Shown here: one piece after another, positions 1 to 8,876 of the stretch
How positions within the stretch are numbered: the stretch's first letter is position 1
How the letters are laid out: each line of letters opens with the position of its first letter
Assembly (NCBI GenBank): GCA_046329235.1
Contig: JAXLVA010000001.1
Location: 1,860,001-1,924,000 of the forward strand
Direction of reading: 5' to 3'
DNA: 64,000 bases
Source of the DNA: JALONH01 sp046329235
GTDB taxonomy: Bacteria > Bacteroidota > Bacteroidia > Cytophagales > Cytophagaceae
Program-made: the position numbers and the translations under genes
Notes under the pieces: generated by a model
Databases searched by the model: none
The model's input: only the letters and a program-made list of their open reading frames with translations
What the model was told of the DNA's origin: nothing

Positions 1-1
1 T

Positions 2-637
2 AAATTCTCCGTTCGAGGAAGAGATATGGGAAGTACCATTGAAGAAGCACAAAAGAAAGTAAACAAATCTATTCAACTTCCTCCCGCAACACGTATTGAA
101 TGGAAAGGTCAATTTGAAAACCAAGTAAGAGCCACCAAAAGATTAGCACAAGTAGTACCTTTAAGTTTGGTGATCATCTTTGTTATTCTATTCATCATGT
201 TCGGTACCGGAAAAGATGCGGGACTTGTTCTATTAAATGTACCATTTGCCATCATCGGAGGAATCTGGGCGTTAATGATTACTCAGGTAAACTTTAGTAT
301 TTCCGCAGGTGTTGGATTCATCGCACTCTTTGGTATATGTGTTCAGAATGGAGTCTTATTAGTGTCCGTCTTCAAACAAAATTTACAAGACGGATTATCT
401 ATTGAAGATTCTATTAAAGAAGGTTTAAAATCTAGAATTCGTCCGATTATCATGACCGCACTAATGGCTACACTTGGATTATTACCGGCTGCTATTTCTC
501 ATGGTATTGGATCTGAAACACAGAAGCCATTGGCAATTGTTGTGATTGGAGGCTTAATCAGTGCGACTATCTTAACTTTATTAATATTCCCTATTATCAG
601 TTACTACGCTTACAAACACCCAAGCTTAAGGAACTAA
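2..637 (+). CDS. Heavy-metal efflux RND transporter (CzcA/CusA family), C-terminal part
   Basis: Only the last 211 residues are present. The frame is open back to base 2, so the ATG at 26 is an internal Met and not the start. The residues before it (KFSVRGRD) are the usual periplasmic sequence of CzcA/CusA pumps. About four hydrophobic helices follow. The segments GVGFIALFGICVQNG and ETQKPLAIVVIGGL match the final membrane block of the complete pump at 12129-15251, which has GVGFICLFGIAVLNG and EVQKPLATVVIGGL. The protein would export metal ions or drugs across the envelope using the proton gradient, together with an adaptor and outer-membrane factor that are not seen here. It converges on the next gene with only 3 bases between the stop codons and no clear terminator. 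Confidence 0.9.
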   Translation, partial: KFSVRGRDMGSTIEEAQKKVNKSIQLPPATRIEWKGQFENQVRATKRLAQVVPLSLVIIFVILFIMFGTGKDAGLVLLNVPFAIIGGIWALMITQVNFSISAGVGFIALFGICVQNGVLLVSVFKQNLQDGLSIEDSIKEGLKSRIRPIIMTALMATLGLLPAAISHGIGSETQKPLAIVVIGGLISATILTLLIFPIISYYAYKHPSLRN

Positions 638-640
638 AAA

Positions 641-1849
641 CTATCCATCTCTTTTTAACTCATAAATAAACCTCGGATTTAATCCGGGGTCTATTCTGTG
701 AGACACGTAAATTATAGCGGAGTTTTTTTGTTCTGCAAACGTATTAATCAAAGCTGTCACCAACGATGCTTGTTCATCATTTAATCCTACGGTAGGTTCA
801 TCTAATATGATTAATGCAGGATGTTTAACTAACGCACGAGTCACTAATAATATTTGTTTCTGAGCATTAGTTAAAAATCGAAACGGAGTATCTTTTTCAT
901 TTTCTAATCCTATACACTTCAACCATTCCATCGCAACGCTTTTGTGATGGCTCGTAGGTTTATCATACAAACCTACCGTATCTAAAAATCCGGATATAAT
1001 AATTTCTTCTACGGTATGGCTTCCGGAATAATAAAGTATCATGCTTTTAGTAAAGTAGCCAATCTTCTGTTTTATTTCCCAAACCGATTCACCGGAGCCT
1101 TTTTTCTTTCCAAACAAAGTAATGTCTTGACCAAATGCTTTAGGGTTGTCGCCTATAATCATTGTTAGTAGTGATGTTTTACCGGAACCATTAGGACCTT
1201 TCAACAACCAAAACTCCCCGGAATTAACCGTCCACGTGACATTAGGTTGAACTATTCGATCTTCATATTGAACAACTACATCTTTAAACTGAACAAGTGG
1301 AATAGATTGTAAGACAAGTTTTTTTAATGGCTGAGGTACTTGTACAGTCTGAGACTTAATTTCTTTTTTTGAATAGGTATAAGGAACTAATCCACCCTGA
1401 TGAAAAGAATAACTGGTAGTTATAAAAGATAATACCTCTTCCTGCTTCGTAAATAATTGTAGAATAGAAACTGTATCCTTTATAGAATTGATATGTTGTA
1501 CAAACTCTTCTCTTACTTTAACATCTAGATTATCTAACACATTATCTATTACCAAACACTCTGGTTGCAAAGACAATAAATAATAAAACAACTTCTTCTT
1601 TTGTTCTCCTTCAGAGTAGGTAGACAGTTTCCTTTCCCCTTTGGGAATCATATCAATAGAATCACGGATATGTTCTTCATTTAAAAATTTCATTAAAGTA
1701 TAACTAGAAAAGATAACAACTTTTTTATGCTGTAAACCTTCCAACTCTTTTAAATATTTAGAATCTAACAAATCGTCCAATAATTGATTTTTATTATCTG
1801 ACTCCGAGAAATAGATAGCAATGTGACTCATCCTTACAATAATTACCAA
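641..1849 (-). CDS. ABC-type ATPase with two cassettes, the first degenerate (ModF/PhrA-like)
   Basis: 402 residues with no membrane segment. The C-terminal half is an ABC ATPase: Walker A GPNGSGKTSL near residue 220, Walker B LIILDEPTVGL near 348 and a switch His in YVSHR near 383. Its signature motif is weak (LTNAQK instead of LSGGQ). The N-terminal half has a signature-like YSEGEQKK near residue 79 and a Walker-B-like LVIDNVLDNLD near 100, but no P-loop, so it is probably a remnant cassette that cannot bind ATP normally. Two cassettes without a permease recall E. coli ModF (about 490 residues), of which this would be a shortened form. The start overlaps the end of the upstream gene by 7 bases, so the two are probably co-translated. 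The substrate and role are unknown. Confidence 0.75.
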   Translation of the reverse strand: MVIIVRMSHIAIYFSESDNKNQLLDDLLDSKYLKELEGLQHKKVVIFSSYTLMKFLNEEHIRDSIDMIPKGERKLSTYSEGEQKKKLFYYLLSLQPECLVIDNVLDNLDVKVREEFVQHINSIKDTVSILQLFTKQEEVLSFITTSYSFHQGGLVPYTYSKKEIKSQTVQVPQPLKKLVLQSIPLVQFKDVVVQYEDRIVQPNVTWTVNSGEFWLLKGPNGSGKTSLLTMIIGDNPKAFGQDITLFGKKKGSGESVWEIKQKIGYFTKSMILYYSGSHTVEEIIISGFLDTVGLYDKPTSHHKSVAMEWLKCIGLENEKDTPFRFLTNAQKQILLVTRALVKHPALIILDEPTVGLNDEQASLVTALINTFAEQKNSAIIYVSHRIDPGLNPRFIYELKRDG

Positions 1850-2370
1850 TGAAACAAACGGGAAATTTCATCTATCTTCTCTGTATGGGATAGATTCGAC
1901 TGAAATATTTCCAGCAATAAATTCTCTTTACCTTGTATCAAAACACTTAATTGATCCTTTTCGTTCGTAGGGGTAAGTGTTGCTATTTTATAAGCTCGTT
2001 GCTCCCAAGAAATTTTAGGATAGGCTCTATATAAACCTTGTACTATATAGGATAAATAAAAAAGCTTATCTTGATTAACATCATGCCTATGAACTTGTTC
2101 ATGAACTATTAAATACAGCCATTCCAAAGGTGTTCTAGTTACATTTTTATAGAACACCTTTCGACCCATGACAGAAGCGTTCATCTTTCCATGCAACTGA
2201 GTTATTCGACACCAAGACTTCTCTAATAAATTCAATGATTCATTTGTGGCTGACTTCCAAACTGTATTTTGTAATGAAAGAATACTAAACGCAAATGATT
2301 TATTTAAAAAAAACTCTAACGCAGGAGTTAAAGTACCATTGGGCTGAATAAAATATACAGGAGGCTGCAT
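1843..2370 (-). CDS. Small HExxH metallopeptidase-like protein, function unknown
   Basis: 175 residues with no signal peptide or membrane helix. The visible motif is HEQVHRHD at residues 90-97, which gives a zinc-type HExxH. A downstream WEQRAY (Glu at about 123) could supply a third ligand as in gluzincin-type minimal peptidases. I do not recognise the family. The gene is upstream of, and overlaps by 7 bases, the degenerate ABC ATPase on the same strand. The two form a tight pair, which suggests a joint function that cannot be named from the sequence. Confidence 0.6.
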   Translation of the reverse strand: MQPPVYFIQPNGTLTPALEFFLNKSFAFSILSLQNTVWKSATNESLNLLEKSWCRITQLHGKMNASVMGRKVFYKNVTRTPLEWLYLIVHEQVHRHDVNQDKLFYLSYIVQGLYRAYPKISWEQRAYKIATLTPTNEKDQLSVLIQGKENLLLEIFQSNLSHTEKIDEISRLFHW

Positions 2371-2527
2371 TGTGGAGTTTATAACATCTTTAGTTATTCA
2401 ATCTACTTAATATATGGTATTAAGTAATAACTTTTCAAAGAATCAACGGTATACTCGTCGAATTAATTTTATAAAGTTTCGAATTATTTTTAAATTACTA
2501 ATTGATTCAACCAATTTAATTCCAATC

Positions 2528-3715
2528 ATGTCATTAATTATTGCCGTATGTTTTCTATTGTTATTTGCCTATCTGTTTGATATCACTGCACCTAAAACCA
2601 AGATTCCATCTTTTATTATGTTGCTTGTTATGGGATGGATAGTTCAGCAAGTAGTGGTAGTAATGGGGATAAATATTATTGATCTTACTCCGCTCCTTCC
2701 TATATTAGGCAACATTGGATTAATTTTAATTGTATTAGAAGGCTCTTTAGAATTAGAGCTAAACAAAAATAAGATATCTCTTATAGGTAAGGCTTCTTTA
2801 GTTGCTTTACTTCCCATGCTAATCTTAAGCTTTTCACTTGCCTATTTATTCCAATACGTAAGTGGAGTAGACTATTTAACAGCATTAACCAATGCCATAC
2901 CTTTTTCCATCATCAGTAGTGCGATTGCTATACCAAGTGTAAAAAACTTCGCCAACAATGATAGAGAATTTGTAACCTATGAGAGTAACTTATCCGATAT
3001 ATTTGGCATTATCTTATTCAACTTTGTTACGGTAAACGAAGTAATCGAAGCAGACTCCTTTCTTCATTTCTTTCAAGACTTAGCTATTATCCTAGGTATT
3101 ACATTTGTAGCTACTGTTATATTGTCTTTTCTTTTAAGCAAAATTAATCACCACGTTAAGTTTCTACCAATTATCGTCATGATTGTATTGATCTATGCAA
3201 TTTCAAAATTATATCATCTTCCTGCCTTAATCTTCATTATGTTGTTTGGTCTATTTATTGGAAATCTAGACGAATTCAAAAACTCTAAATTAATTCAGCC
3301 CTTACAACCCGAACACATGGATAAAGAGGTTTCTAAATTCAAAGAACTAACCTCCGAAGCTACCTTCTTAATTAGAGCATTGTTTTTCCTTTTATTCGGA
3401 TTCTTAATTAAGACAAATGAATTATTGAATACATCTACCATCAAGTGGGCAGTCATCATCACAGCCGGTATATTCATTTTGAGAATGATCTTCTTAAGTA
3501 TATTCAAAATATCATTACAACCTTTACTATTTATTGCCCCAAGAGGATTAATATCCATACTATTATTCTTAACCATTCCATTAACTGAAAGGTTAGAATT
3601 TAATAGTAAGTCTTTAATCATACAGGTCATTCTTATGACAGCGATTATGATGATGTTAGGAACCGTCTTTAATCCGGATAAGAAAGAGGATGAAAAAGAA
3701 AAAAGCCTCCAATAA
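2528..3715 (+). CDS. Monovalent cation/proton antiporter (CPA family) membrane protein
   Basis: About 395 residues with roughly 11-12 hydrophobic helices across the whole length. ESNLSDIFGI, in the middle of the protein, resembles the acidic ion-binding helix of sodium/proton antiporters. A further in-frame ATG lies upstream at 2414, but it would add 38 polar, basic residues (QRYTRRINFIKF) before the first helix. I therefore prefer the Met at 2528 (MSLIIAV). A short charged tail (PDKKEDEKEKS) ends the protein. The stop lies inside the terminator hairpin that serves rimO on the other strand. The ion and direction are inferred from the family only. Confidence 0.8.
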   Translation: MSLIIAVCFLLLFAYLFDITAPKTKIPSFIMLLVMGWIVQQVVVVMGINIIDLTPLLPILGNIGLILIVLEGSLELELNKNKISLIGKASLVALLPMLILSFSLAYLFQYVSGVDYLTALTNAIPFSIISSAIAIPSVKNFANNDREFVTYESNLSDIFGIILFNFVTVNEVIEADSFLHFFQDLAIILGITFVATVILSFLLSKINHHVKFLPIIVMIVLIYAISKLYHLPALIFIMLFGLFIGNLDEFKNSKLIQPLQPEHMDKEVSKFKELTSEATFLIRALFFLLFGFLIKTNELLNTSTIKWAVIITAGIFILRMIFLSIFKISLQPLLFIAPRGLISILLFLTIPLTERLEFNSKSLIIQVILMTAIMMMLGTVFNPDKKEDEKEKSLQ

Positions 3716-3730
3716 TACTATTAGAGGCTT
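3695..3730 (-). terminator. Rho-independent terminator of rimO
   Basis: Stem AAGCCTC (3703-3709) pairs with GAGGCTT (3724-3730). Read on the minus strand it is followed by a T-run, the complement of the A-run at about 3697-3704. It lies 27 bases beyond the rimO stop and overlaps the last codons of the antiporter gene. Confidence 0.75.
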
Positions 3731-3756
3731 AAGCCAAAAGATTAAGATTGGATATG

Positions 3757-5070
3757 TTATTTTACGATGCTGCCGAATAAATCAAATTCTGCAGCATCAT
3801 CTATTTTTACATTAGCAAAGTCACCGATGCGTACATACGTATCCTTCGCTTCTACTAAAACTTCGTTATCTACTTCCGGACTATCAAACTCTGTACGACC
3901 TACAAAATAGCCGGATTCTTTACGATCAAATAATACTTTAAACGTCTTGTCCACTTTCTTCTCATTCAACTGAAGGGATATACCTTCTTGAATATCCATC
4001 ACCCCTGCTTGACGCTCTTCTTTTATTTCTTGAGGTACGTCATCATTCATAGAGAAAGAATGCGTCTGATCTTCATGAGAATATGTAAATACACCTAAAC
4101 GATCAAAACGTTGCTTCTCTACAAAGTCACAAAGTTCTTCAAAATCTTTTTCAGTTTCACCCGGATGCCCCACTATCATCGTAGTACGGAATGCAATATC
4201 CGGAACAGTATCTCTAATAGATTTGATTAAATCTTCTGTTTTATCACGTGTGATACCACGACGCATCACTTTCAACATGTTACTACTAGCATGTTGTAAT
4301 GGCATATCAATGTATTTACAAATGTTAGAACGCTCGTTCATCACCTCTAACACATCCATCGGGAAGCCACTAGGGTACGCGTATTGTAAACGAATCCAGT
4401 CGATACCCTCAACATCAGATAAATGTCTTAACAATTCAGATAGAGAACGTTTACCATAGATATCCAAACCGTAATAAGTTAAATCTTGTGCGATTAGGAT
4501 TAATTCTTTTGTACCGCGAGCAGCTAATGATTTAGCTTCTTTCACTAACTCTTCAAACGGACGAGTCACGTGTTTACCACGCATCACCGGAATAGCACAG
4601 AAGGAACAAGGTCTGTCACAACCTTCCGATATTTTCATATAAGCAAAATGAGAAGGAGTGGTTAATAAACGCTCTCCTACTAATTCTGATTTATAATTCG
4701 CTTTAAACTTCTTAAGAATGGCAGGTAACTCATTGGTACCAAAAAAAGCATCTACCAGAGGAATTTCTCTTTCTAAATCTTCTTTATAACGTTGTACCAA
4801 ACACCCAGATACATATACTTTATCAATAACACCTTGTTGTTTTGCATCAACATAACGTAAGATGGTATCTATAGATTCTTGTTTAGCATTATCAATAAAT
4901 CCACAAGTATTGATAACTACCACGTTGGCATCATCCTTACCGGATTCATGTTCCGCATCAATCCCGTTACCACGCAATTGAGTTAGTAAGTTTTCTGAAT
5001 CTACTGTATTCTTGGAACAACCAAGAGTTACAATATTTACTTTTGTAGAAGTATTTCCTTTTGCTTTCAC
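3757..5070 (-). CDS. rimO: Ribosomal protein S12 methylthiotransferase RimO
   Basis: 437 residues, the normal RimO length. An N-terminal MTTase domain begins IVTLGCSKNTVDSE. A radical-SAM core follows with the 4Fe-4S motif in SEGCDRPCSFC (CxxxCxxC) near residue 150, and a C-terminal TRAM-like domain ends the protein. RimO adds a methylthio group to the conserved Asp of ribosomal protein uS12. The CSKN and CAIPVMRGKHVTRP segments separate it from the tRNA enzyme MiaB. The gene lies 4 bases after the lipoprotein gene and close to ftsY on the same strand, so the three are probably co-transcribed. Confidence 0.95.
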   Translation of the reverse strand: MKAKGNTSTKVNIVTLGCSKNTVDSENLLTQLRGNGIDAEHESGKDDANVVVINTCGFIDNAKQESIDTILRYVDAKQQGVIDKVYVSGCLVQRYKEDLEREIPLVDAFFGTNELPAILKKFKANYKSELVGERLLTTPSHFAYMKISEGCDRPCSFCAIPVMRGKHVTRPFEELVKEAKSLAARGTKELILIAQDLTYYGLDIYGKRSLSELLRHLSDVEGIDWIRLQYAYPSGFPMDVLEVMNERSNICKYIDMPLQHASSNMLKVMRRGITRDKTEDLIKSIRDTVPDIAFRTTMIVGHPGETEKDFEELCDFVEKQRFDRLGVFTYSHEDQTHSFSMNDDVPQEIKEERQAGVMDIQEGISLQLNEKKVDKTFKVLFDRKESGYFVGRTEFDSPEVDNEVLVEAKDTYVRIGDFANVKIDDAAEFDLFGSIVK

Positions 5071-5074
5071 AGAA

Positions 5075-5581
5075 TTAGTCCTCGTATTTTGCGAGATAGT
5101 CTATTGTAAATTCTACCTCCGTCAAAGAGTCTTTTTTTATAACTACAGGCATAAACCACCCATCATCATTCATAGGGGAATACAACTGTTCATTTTCTTT
5201 TACAAACACAGAATATTTTCCGGGCTTCAATGGTAATTGAAAATATCCGTCTCGATCTGATTTAATGGAGTCAACCACATCAGTGTGAATCATTTTTATA
5301 AAGGAGCCAGTACTAATTTCTGCTTCCTGAAAGGATGTCTCTTCGTAGATATATACCTCTCTTTGCACACCTATCACTCTACCGTTTCCTATTAATTTTC
5401 CTTGTTGATCAAACTGACCTTGACGGAATATAACATGACCAGACAACCCTTGTTTGGGTTTGGGCTGATCAGACTCTGTAGAAACCTTGGTATTGACCAT
5501 GGATTCTGCACAAGAGAATAGCACTAAGCTTATTAAAAAATAAATGTATTTATGATTGAAATAATGAATCCACGAATTCAT
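5075..5581 (-). CDS. Lipoprotein with a carboxypeptidase-regulatory-like beta domain
   Basis: 168 residues. The N-terminus is a lipoprotein signal ending in LVLFSC, with the modified Cys at about 24. The mature part has a GYFQLPLKPGKYSVFV segment typical of prealbumin-like or carboxypeptidase-regulatory beta-sandwiches, which often act as structural or binding domains. The start overlaps the end of ftsY by 32 bases. No later Met would keep the signal sequence, so this start is well supported. No precise function can be assigned. Confidence 0.7.
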   Translation of the reverse strand: MNSWIHYFNHKYIYFLISLVLFSCAESMVNTKVSTESDQPKPKQGLSGHVIFRQGQFDQQGKLIGNGRVIGVQREVYIYEETSFQEAEISTGSFIKMIHTDVVDSIKSDRDGYFQLPLKPGKYSVFVKENEQLYSPMNDDGWFMPVVIKKDSLTEVEFTIDYLAKYED

Positions 5582-6503
5582 GTTTATTAAAGACTTGTAA
5601 GTCGTCTATTTTTTCTCCTACACCAATATATTTCACCGGAATTTTAAATTGATCAGAAATTCCAATGACCACTCCACCTTTAGCAGTACCATCTAATTTA
5701 GTTATAGCAAGAGATGTTACTTCTGTAGCTTTGGTGAATTCACGTGCTTGAATAACTGCATTCTGTCCGGTACTTCCATCTAACACTAACATCACATCGT
5801 GTGGTGCTTCCGGAATAAACTTTTGAATGACACGTTTGATTTTAGAAAGTTCATTCATCAAATTCACTTTCGTATGTAAACGACCTGCTGTATCAATGAT
5901 CACAACATCCGCTTGCATATCTACTGCTTGTTTCACTGCGTCAAACGCAACAGCAGAAGGATCAGTATTCATACCATGAGCAATCACCGGTACTCCTACT
6001 CTATCACCCCAAAGTTTTAATTGATCAACAGCCGCTGCACGGAATGTATCTCCTGCACCTAATACTACTTTCTTTCCACGTCTATGATATTGAGCAGCTA
6101 GCTTTCCAATAGTAGTAGTTTTACCCACTCCGTTCACCCCAACTACCATGATAACATAAGGACCACTTACATTAGGTATTTCAAAATCCTTATAATCTTC
6201 CGTAGAGTTACTTACTAAAAGGTCAGCGATTTCTTGTTTCAATATTGAATTTAACCCCTCCGTATCAACATATTTATCACGAGCTACGCGATCATTGATA
6301 CGTTCGATAATTTTCAATGTAGTTTCAATACCCACATCAGAAGTAACTAATACTTCCTCCAGATTGTCCAATACCTCATCGTCTACTTTGGATTTCCCAA
6401 CGATAGCTTTACTGAGCTTAGAGAAAAAACTTTCTTTTGTTTTCTCTAATCCCTTGTCGAGCGATTCTTTTTTTTCTTTAGAAAAGAAATTAAATAGACC
6501 CAT
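5550..6503 (-). CDS. ftsY: Signal recognition particle receptor FtsY
   Basis: 317 residues: a short N-terminal region without the long acidic A domain, then the NG GTPase. G1 is GVNGVGKTTT, followed by the DTFRAAAVDQL insertion-box motif, DTAGRLHTK (G3) and TKLDGTAKGG (G4 and closing loop). FtsY receives SRP-ribosome complexes at the inner membrane and triggers GTP hydrolysis so that nascent membrane proteins pass to SecYEG. It lies downstream of the ribosomal protein cluster, separated from it by a terminator. Confidence 0.96.
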   Translation of the reverse strand: MGLFNFFSKEKKESLDKGLEKTKESFFSKLSKAIVGKSKVDDEVLDNLEEVLVTSDVGIETTLKIIERINDRVARDKYVDTEGLNSILKQEIADLLVSNSTEDYKDFEIPNVSGPYVIMVVGVNGVGKTTTIGKLAAQYHRRGKKVVLGAGDTFRAAAVDQLKLWGDRVGVPVIAHGMNTDPSAVAFDAVKQAVDMQADVVIIDTAGRLHTKVNLMNELSKIKRVIQKFIPEAPHDVMLVLDGSTGQNAVIQAREFTKATEVTSLAITKLDGTAKGGVVIGISDQFKIPVKYIGVGEKIDDLQVFNKHEFVDSLFQS

Positions 6504-6573
6504 AGAACAGAACTTGATGATTTAAACTCCTGAGCGGAGCTTTATAAAGGTACAACTGAGAGGTTAATAAAGC

Positions 6574-6598
6574 AAAAAAGTCCCTAAAGGGACTTTTT
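6574..6598 (-). terminator. Terminator between the rpmB-rpmG-DUF4295 cluster and ftsY
   Basis: Perfect hairpin AAAAAGTCCC (6575-6584), loop TAAA, GGGACTTTTT (6589-6598). The flanking A and T runs make it functional in either direction. It lies 24 bases beyond the DUF4295 stop codon on the minus strand. Confidence 0.85.
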
Positions 6599-6622
6599 CT
6601 AACAGGAATCAAATGATATTCC

Positions 6623-6778
6623 TTATTTTTTTAATGCTTCTTGAACTTCAGTTACAGGAACCATTTCCTCTTTGAAAGTATATGCTCCAGTTTTTGGAGA
6701 TTTTACCGCCTTAATGATTTTAGCGAAACCTTTGTTAGGGTCAGTACTTTTAAGAGTCGCAACTACCTTCTTTGCCAT
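6623..6778 (-). CDS. DUF4295-family small basic protein, likely ribosome-associated
   Basis: A 51-residue Lys-rich protein, beginning MAKKVVATLKS and ending VQEALKK. It is easily missed because of its length. It follows rpmG by 5 bases, and its position after rpmB and rpmG is the conserved place of the Bacteroidota-specific DUF4295 family. From memory, a protein of this kind was reported as an extra large-subunit protein (bL38) in a Flavobacterium ribosome; I cannot verify this here. Context and composition both point to a ribosomal role. Confidence 0.85.
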   Translation of the reverse strand: MAKKVVATLKSTDPNKGFAKIIKAVKSPKTGAYTFKEEMVPVTEVQEALKK

Positions 6779-6783
6779 ATCGC

Positions 6784-6966
6784 TTACTTAATTTCTTTGT
6801 GAACAGTATATTTCTTTAATACCGCGTTGTATTTTTTCAACTCGATACGTTCCGGAGTGTTCTTACGGTTTTTCGTAGTCACATAGCGGCTTGTGCCCGG
6901 TTGTCCGCTGTTTTTGTGCTCAGTGCACTCTAAAATCACTTGGATTCTATTACCTTTTTTAGCCAT
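6784..6966 (-). CDS. rpmG: Large-subunit ribosomal protein bL33
   Basis: 60 residues beginning MAKKGNRIQVILECTEHK and containing SRYVTTKNRKNTPERIELKKY, the bL33 core, here described by its ends: SRYVTTKN then PERIELKKY. It has one Cys and lacks the paired CxxC motifs of zinc-binding bL33, so it is the zinc-free form. It lies 5 bases after rpmB and 5 bases before the DUF4295 gene, forming a three-gene ribosomal operon. Confidence 0.95.
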   Translation of the reverse strand: MAKKGNRIQVILECTEHKNSGQPGTSRYVTTKNRKNTPERIELKKYNAVLKKYTVHKEIK

Positions 6967-6971
6967 GACTA

Positions 6972-7214
6972 TTAGTATTTTTTAAGATAACCGTCTGCTT
7001 TAGCTTCTTGAATAACTGCGAGTAGACCTTTCTTACTGATAGTCTTTATCGCTTTAGTAGATAACTTTAAAGTTACCCATCTGTTTTCTTCCGTTAAGAA
7101 GAAACGCTTCTTCTGGATGTTTGGAGCGAAGGTTCTCTTCGTCTTATTGTTGGCGTGAGAAACATTGTTTCCTACGCGTGTTTTCTTTCCAGTAATTTGA
7201 CAAACTCGTGCCAT
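6972..7214 (-). CDS. rpmB: Large-subunit ribosomal protein bL28
   Basis: 80 residues. The start MARVCQITGKKTRVGNNVSH is the bL28 signature, followed by NKTKRTFAPNIQKKRF. It is the first gene of the minus-strand rpmB-rpmG-DUF4295 operon. A possible -7 box, GATATTTG on the minus strand (7247-7254), lies about 35 bases upstream of the start and differs from TAnnTTTG at one position. Confidence 0.96.
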   Translation of the reverse strand: MARVCQITGKKTRVGNNVSHANNKTKRTFAPNIQKKRFFLTEENRWVTLKLSTKAIKTISKKGLLAVIQEAKADGYLKKY

Positions 7215-7635
7215 GACAACGCTTTATATTATAATTAATTGGGTTGCAAATATCACTAAATTCTTAGAAAATACCAACCCACACCCATAAAATATCCCTA
7301 AAATGTTAGTAAAAAATATTAAAAAGTAAAATTAAACCTGATTATCAGATAGTTATATTTACATTGATATTATTAAATTTCATACATACGACCTCTCAAT
7401 CCCCAACTTCCCTTCCTCTCGCCTCTAACTTCCCAATGTGACTAGTGCTAGCAATTGTACACTAGCCAAAATGATATTCATCTGCCAAAAATAGCCTAAA
7501 TCTCAACGTATATTAGTATTTTTGTACTATACTATATAGAGTGGATATTCCGCCTATACATTTAAAATTCAGTTAAAGGAGTTATTAGCAGCTTTCTTTA
7601 ACCATTATGTAAATATTTAAAAACAAAAAACAATT
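7215..7635. promoter_or_regulatory. 421-base divergent intergenic region between rpmB and rocD
   Basis: No gene is visible here. The left end carries the weak rpmB promoter (minus strand, 7247-7254). The middle holds a C/T-rich plus-strand tract (about 7388-7435) and a dyad CTAGTG (7442-7447) / CACTAG (7460-7465) around CAATTG, which could be an operator. The right part holds the rocD promoter TATTTTTG at 7517-7524 and an untranslated leader of about 100 bases that ends in an A-rich stretch before the ATG. I see no recognisable riboswitch fold. Confidence 0.5.
7517..7530 (+). promoter_or_regulatory. Bacteroidota-type -7 promoter box of rocD
   Basis: TATTTTTG (7517-7524) fits the TAnnTTTG consensus of the Bacteroidota primary sigma factor and is followed by TACT. 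The transcript would begin at about 7531, leaving a leader of about 105 bases. No clear -33 TTG is visible at the usual spacing. Confidence 0.55.
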
Positions 7636-8868
7636 ATGTCAACAATGATCTCTTTGAGTCAGCAAGCCATGGAGTTGGAAGATTGCTACGGAGCACATAA
7701 CTACCATCCATTACCGGTAGTTTTAGCTAAAGGCGAAGGGGTTCACCTATGGGATGTAGAAGGTAAACACTATTATGATTTCCTTTCTGCCTATAGTGCC
7801 GTGAACCAAGGTCATTGTCACCCCAGAATTGTACAAGCATTAGTAGAACAAGCGCAAACATTAACGCTTACTTCGCGTGCTTTCTATAATAATAGATTAG
7901 GTGAAGCAGAACGTTATATCTGTGAATTATTCGGTTACGACAAAGCGTTAATGATGAACTCCGGTGCCGAAGCTAACGAGACTGCTATTAAATTAGCTCG
8001 TAAATGGGGTTACCAAGTAAAAGGTATCCCTGCTAACGAAGCTATTATCGTAGCGGTAGAACGTAACTTCCACGGAAGAACTACCGGTATCATCTCTGCT
8101 TCTACAGATCCTGATTCCAGAAACAATTTCGGTCCTTTTATGCCGGGCTATCAAATCATTCCATACAATGATTTAGCTGCTTTGGAAGAAGCTCTTAAGA
8201 ATCCAAACGTTTGCGGTTTCTGGGTAGAGCCTATTCAAGGGGAAGCCGGCGTATATGTTCCTGAACATGGTTATTTGAAAGGTGCACAAGAATTGTGTTC
8301 TAAATACAATGTCATCTTAATGATGGATGAAATCCAAACAGGTGTGGGACGTACAGGTAAACTTATCGCTTCTCAACATGAAGGTGTTCATCCTGATATG
8401 TTGATTTTAGGTAAAGCATTATCAGGTGGAACCTATCCTGTGTCTTGTGTATTAACATCGGATGAAATCATGTTAACAATTCAGCCGGGCGAACATGGTT
8501 CTACCTTTGGTGGTAACCCGTTAGCTTGTGCAGTCATGTTAGAATCATTACAAGTAATACTCGACGAAGATCTAATCAACAACTCTGCTCGCATGGGTGA
8601 AATGTTCCGTGCACGTATGAATGAGTTAAAAGAGAAAACAGATATCGTGACTACTGTGCGTGGTAAAGGTTTATTAAATGCCATCATTATTAAACCTACC
8701 AAAGACGGTAAAACAGCATGGGATGTTTGTGTTCGTTTAATGGAGAATGGTTTATTAGCTAAACCTACACATGGTGACATTATTCGCTTTGCTCCTCCTT
8801 TAGTAATTAATGAGGAACAATTAGACGAGTGTTGCTCTATCATCGAAAAAACGATTTTATCATTTTAA
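7636..8868 (+). CDS. rocD: Ornithine aminotransferase
   Basis: 410 residues, a fold-type I class III PLP aminotransferase. NYHPLPVVL and FLSAYSAVNQGHCHP near the N-terminus are typical of ornithine aminotransferase rather than acetylornithine aminotransferase. MNSGAEANETAIK is the PLP-phosphate region, MMDEIQTGVGRTGK supplies the PLP Asp, and LGKALSGG carries the Schiff-base Lys (about 257). The enzyme converts ornithine and 2-oxoglutarate to glutamate-5-semialdehyde and glutamate, linking arginine breakdown to proline. It has its own promoter and terminator, so it is probably monocistronic. Confidence 0.93.
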   Translation: MSTMISLSQQAMELEDCYGAHNYHPLPVVLAKGEGVHLWDVEGKHYYDFLSAYSAVNQGHCHPRIVQALVEQAQTLTLTSRAFYNNRLGEAERYICELFGYDKALMMNSGAEANETAIKLARKWGYQVKGIPANEAIIVAVERNFHGRTTGIISASTDPDSRNNFGPFMPGYQIIPYNDLAALEEALKNPNVCGFWVEPIQGEAGVYVPEHGYLKGAQELCSKYNVILMMDEIQTGVGRTGKLIASQHEGVHPDMLILGKALSGGTYPVSCVLTSDEIMLTIQPGEHGSTFGGNPLACAVMLESLQVILDEDLINNSARMGEMFRARMNELKEKTDIVTTVRGKGLLNAIIIKPTKDGKTAWDVCVRLMENGLLAKPTHGDIIRFAPPLVINEEQLDECCSIIEKTILSF

Positions 8869-8876
8869 TTAATACG

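Noticed and set aside
26..637. ATG at 26 as gene start
   Set aside because: The frame is open to base 2 and the residues before the ATG match the RND family, so the gene is cut by the window edge.
3295..3630. 111-residue minus-strand frame opposite the antiporter
   Set aside because: Antisense shadow of a membrane protein gene, without recognisable features.
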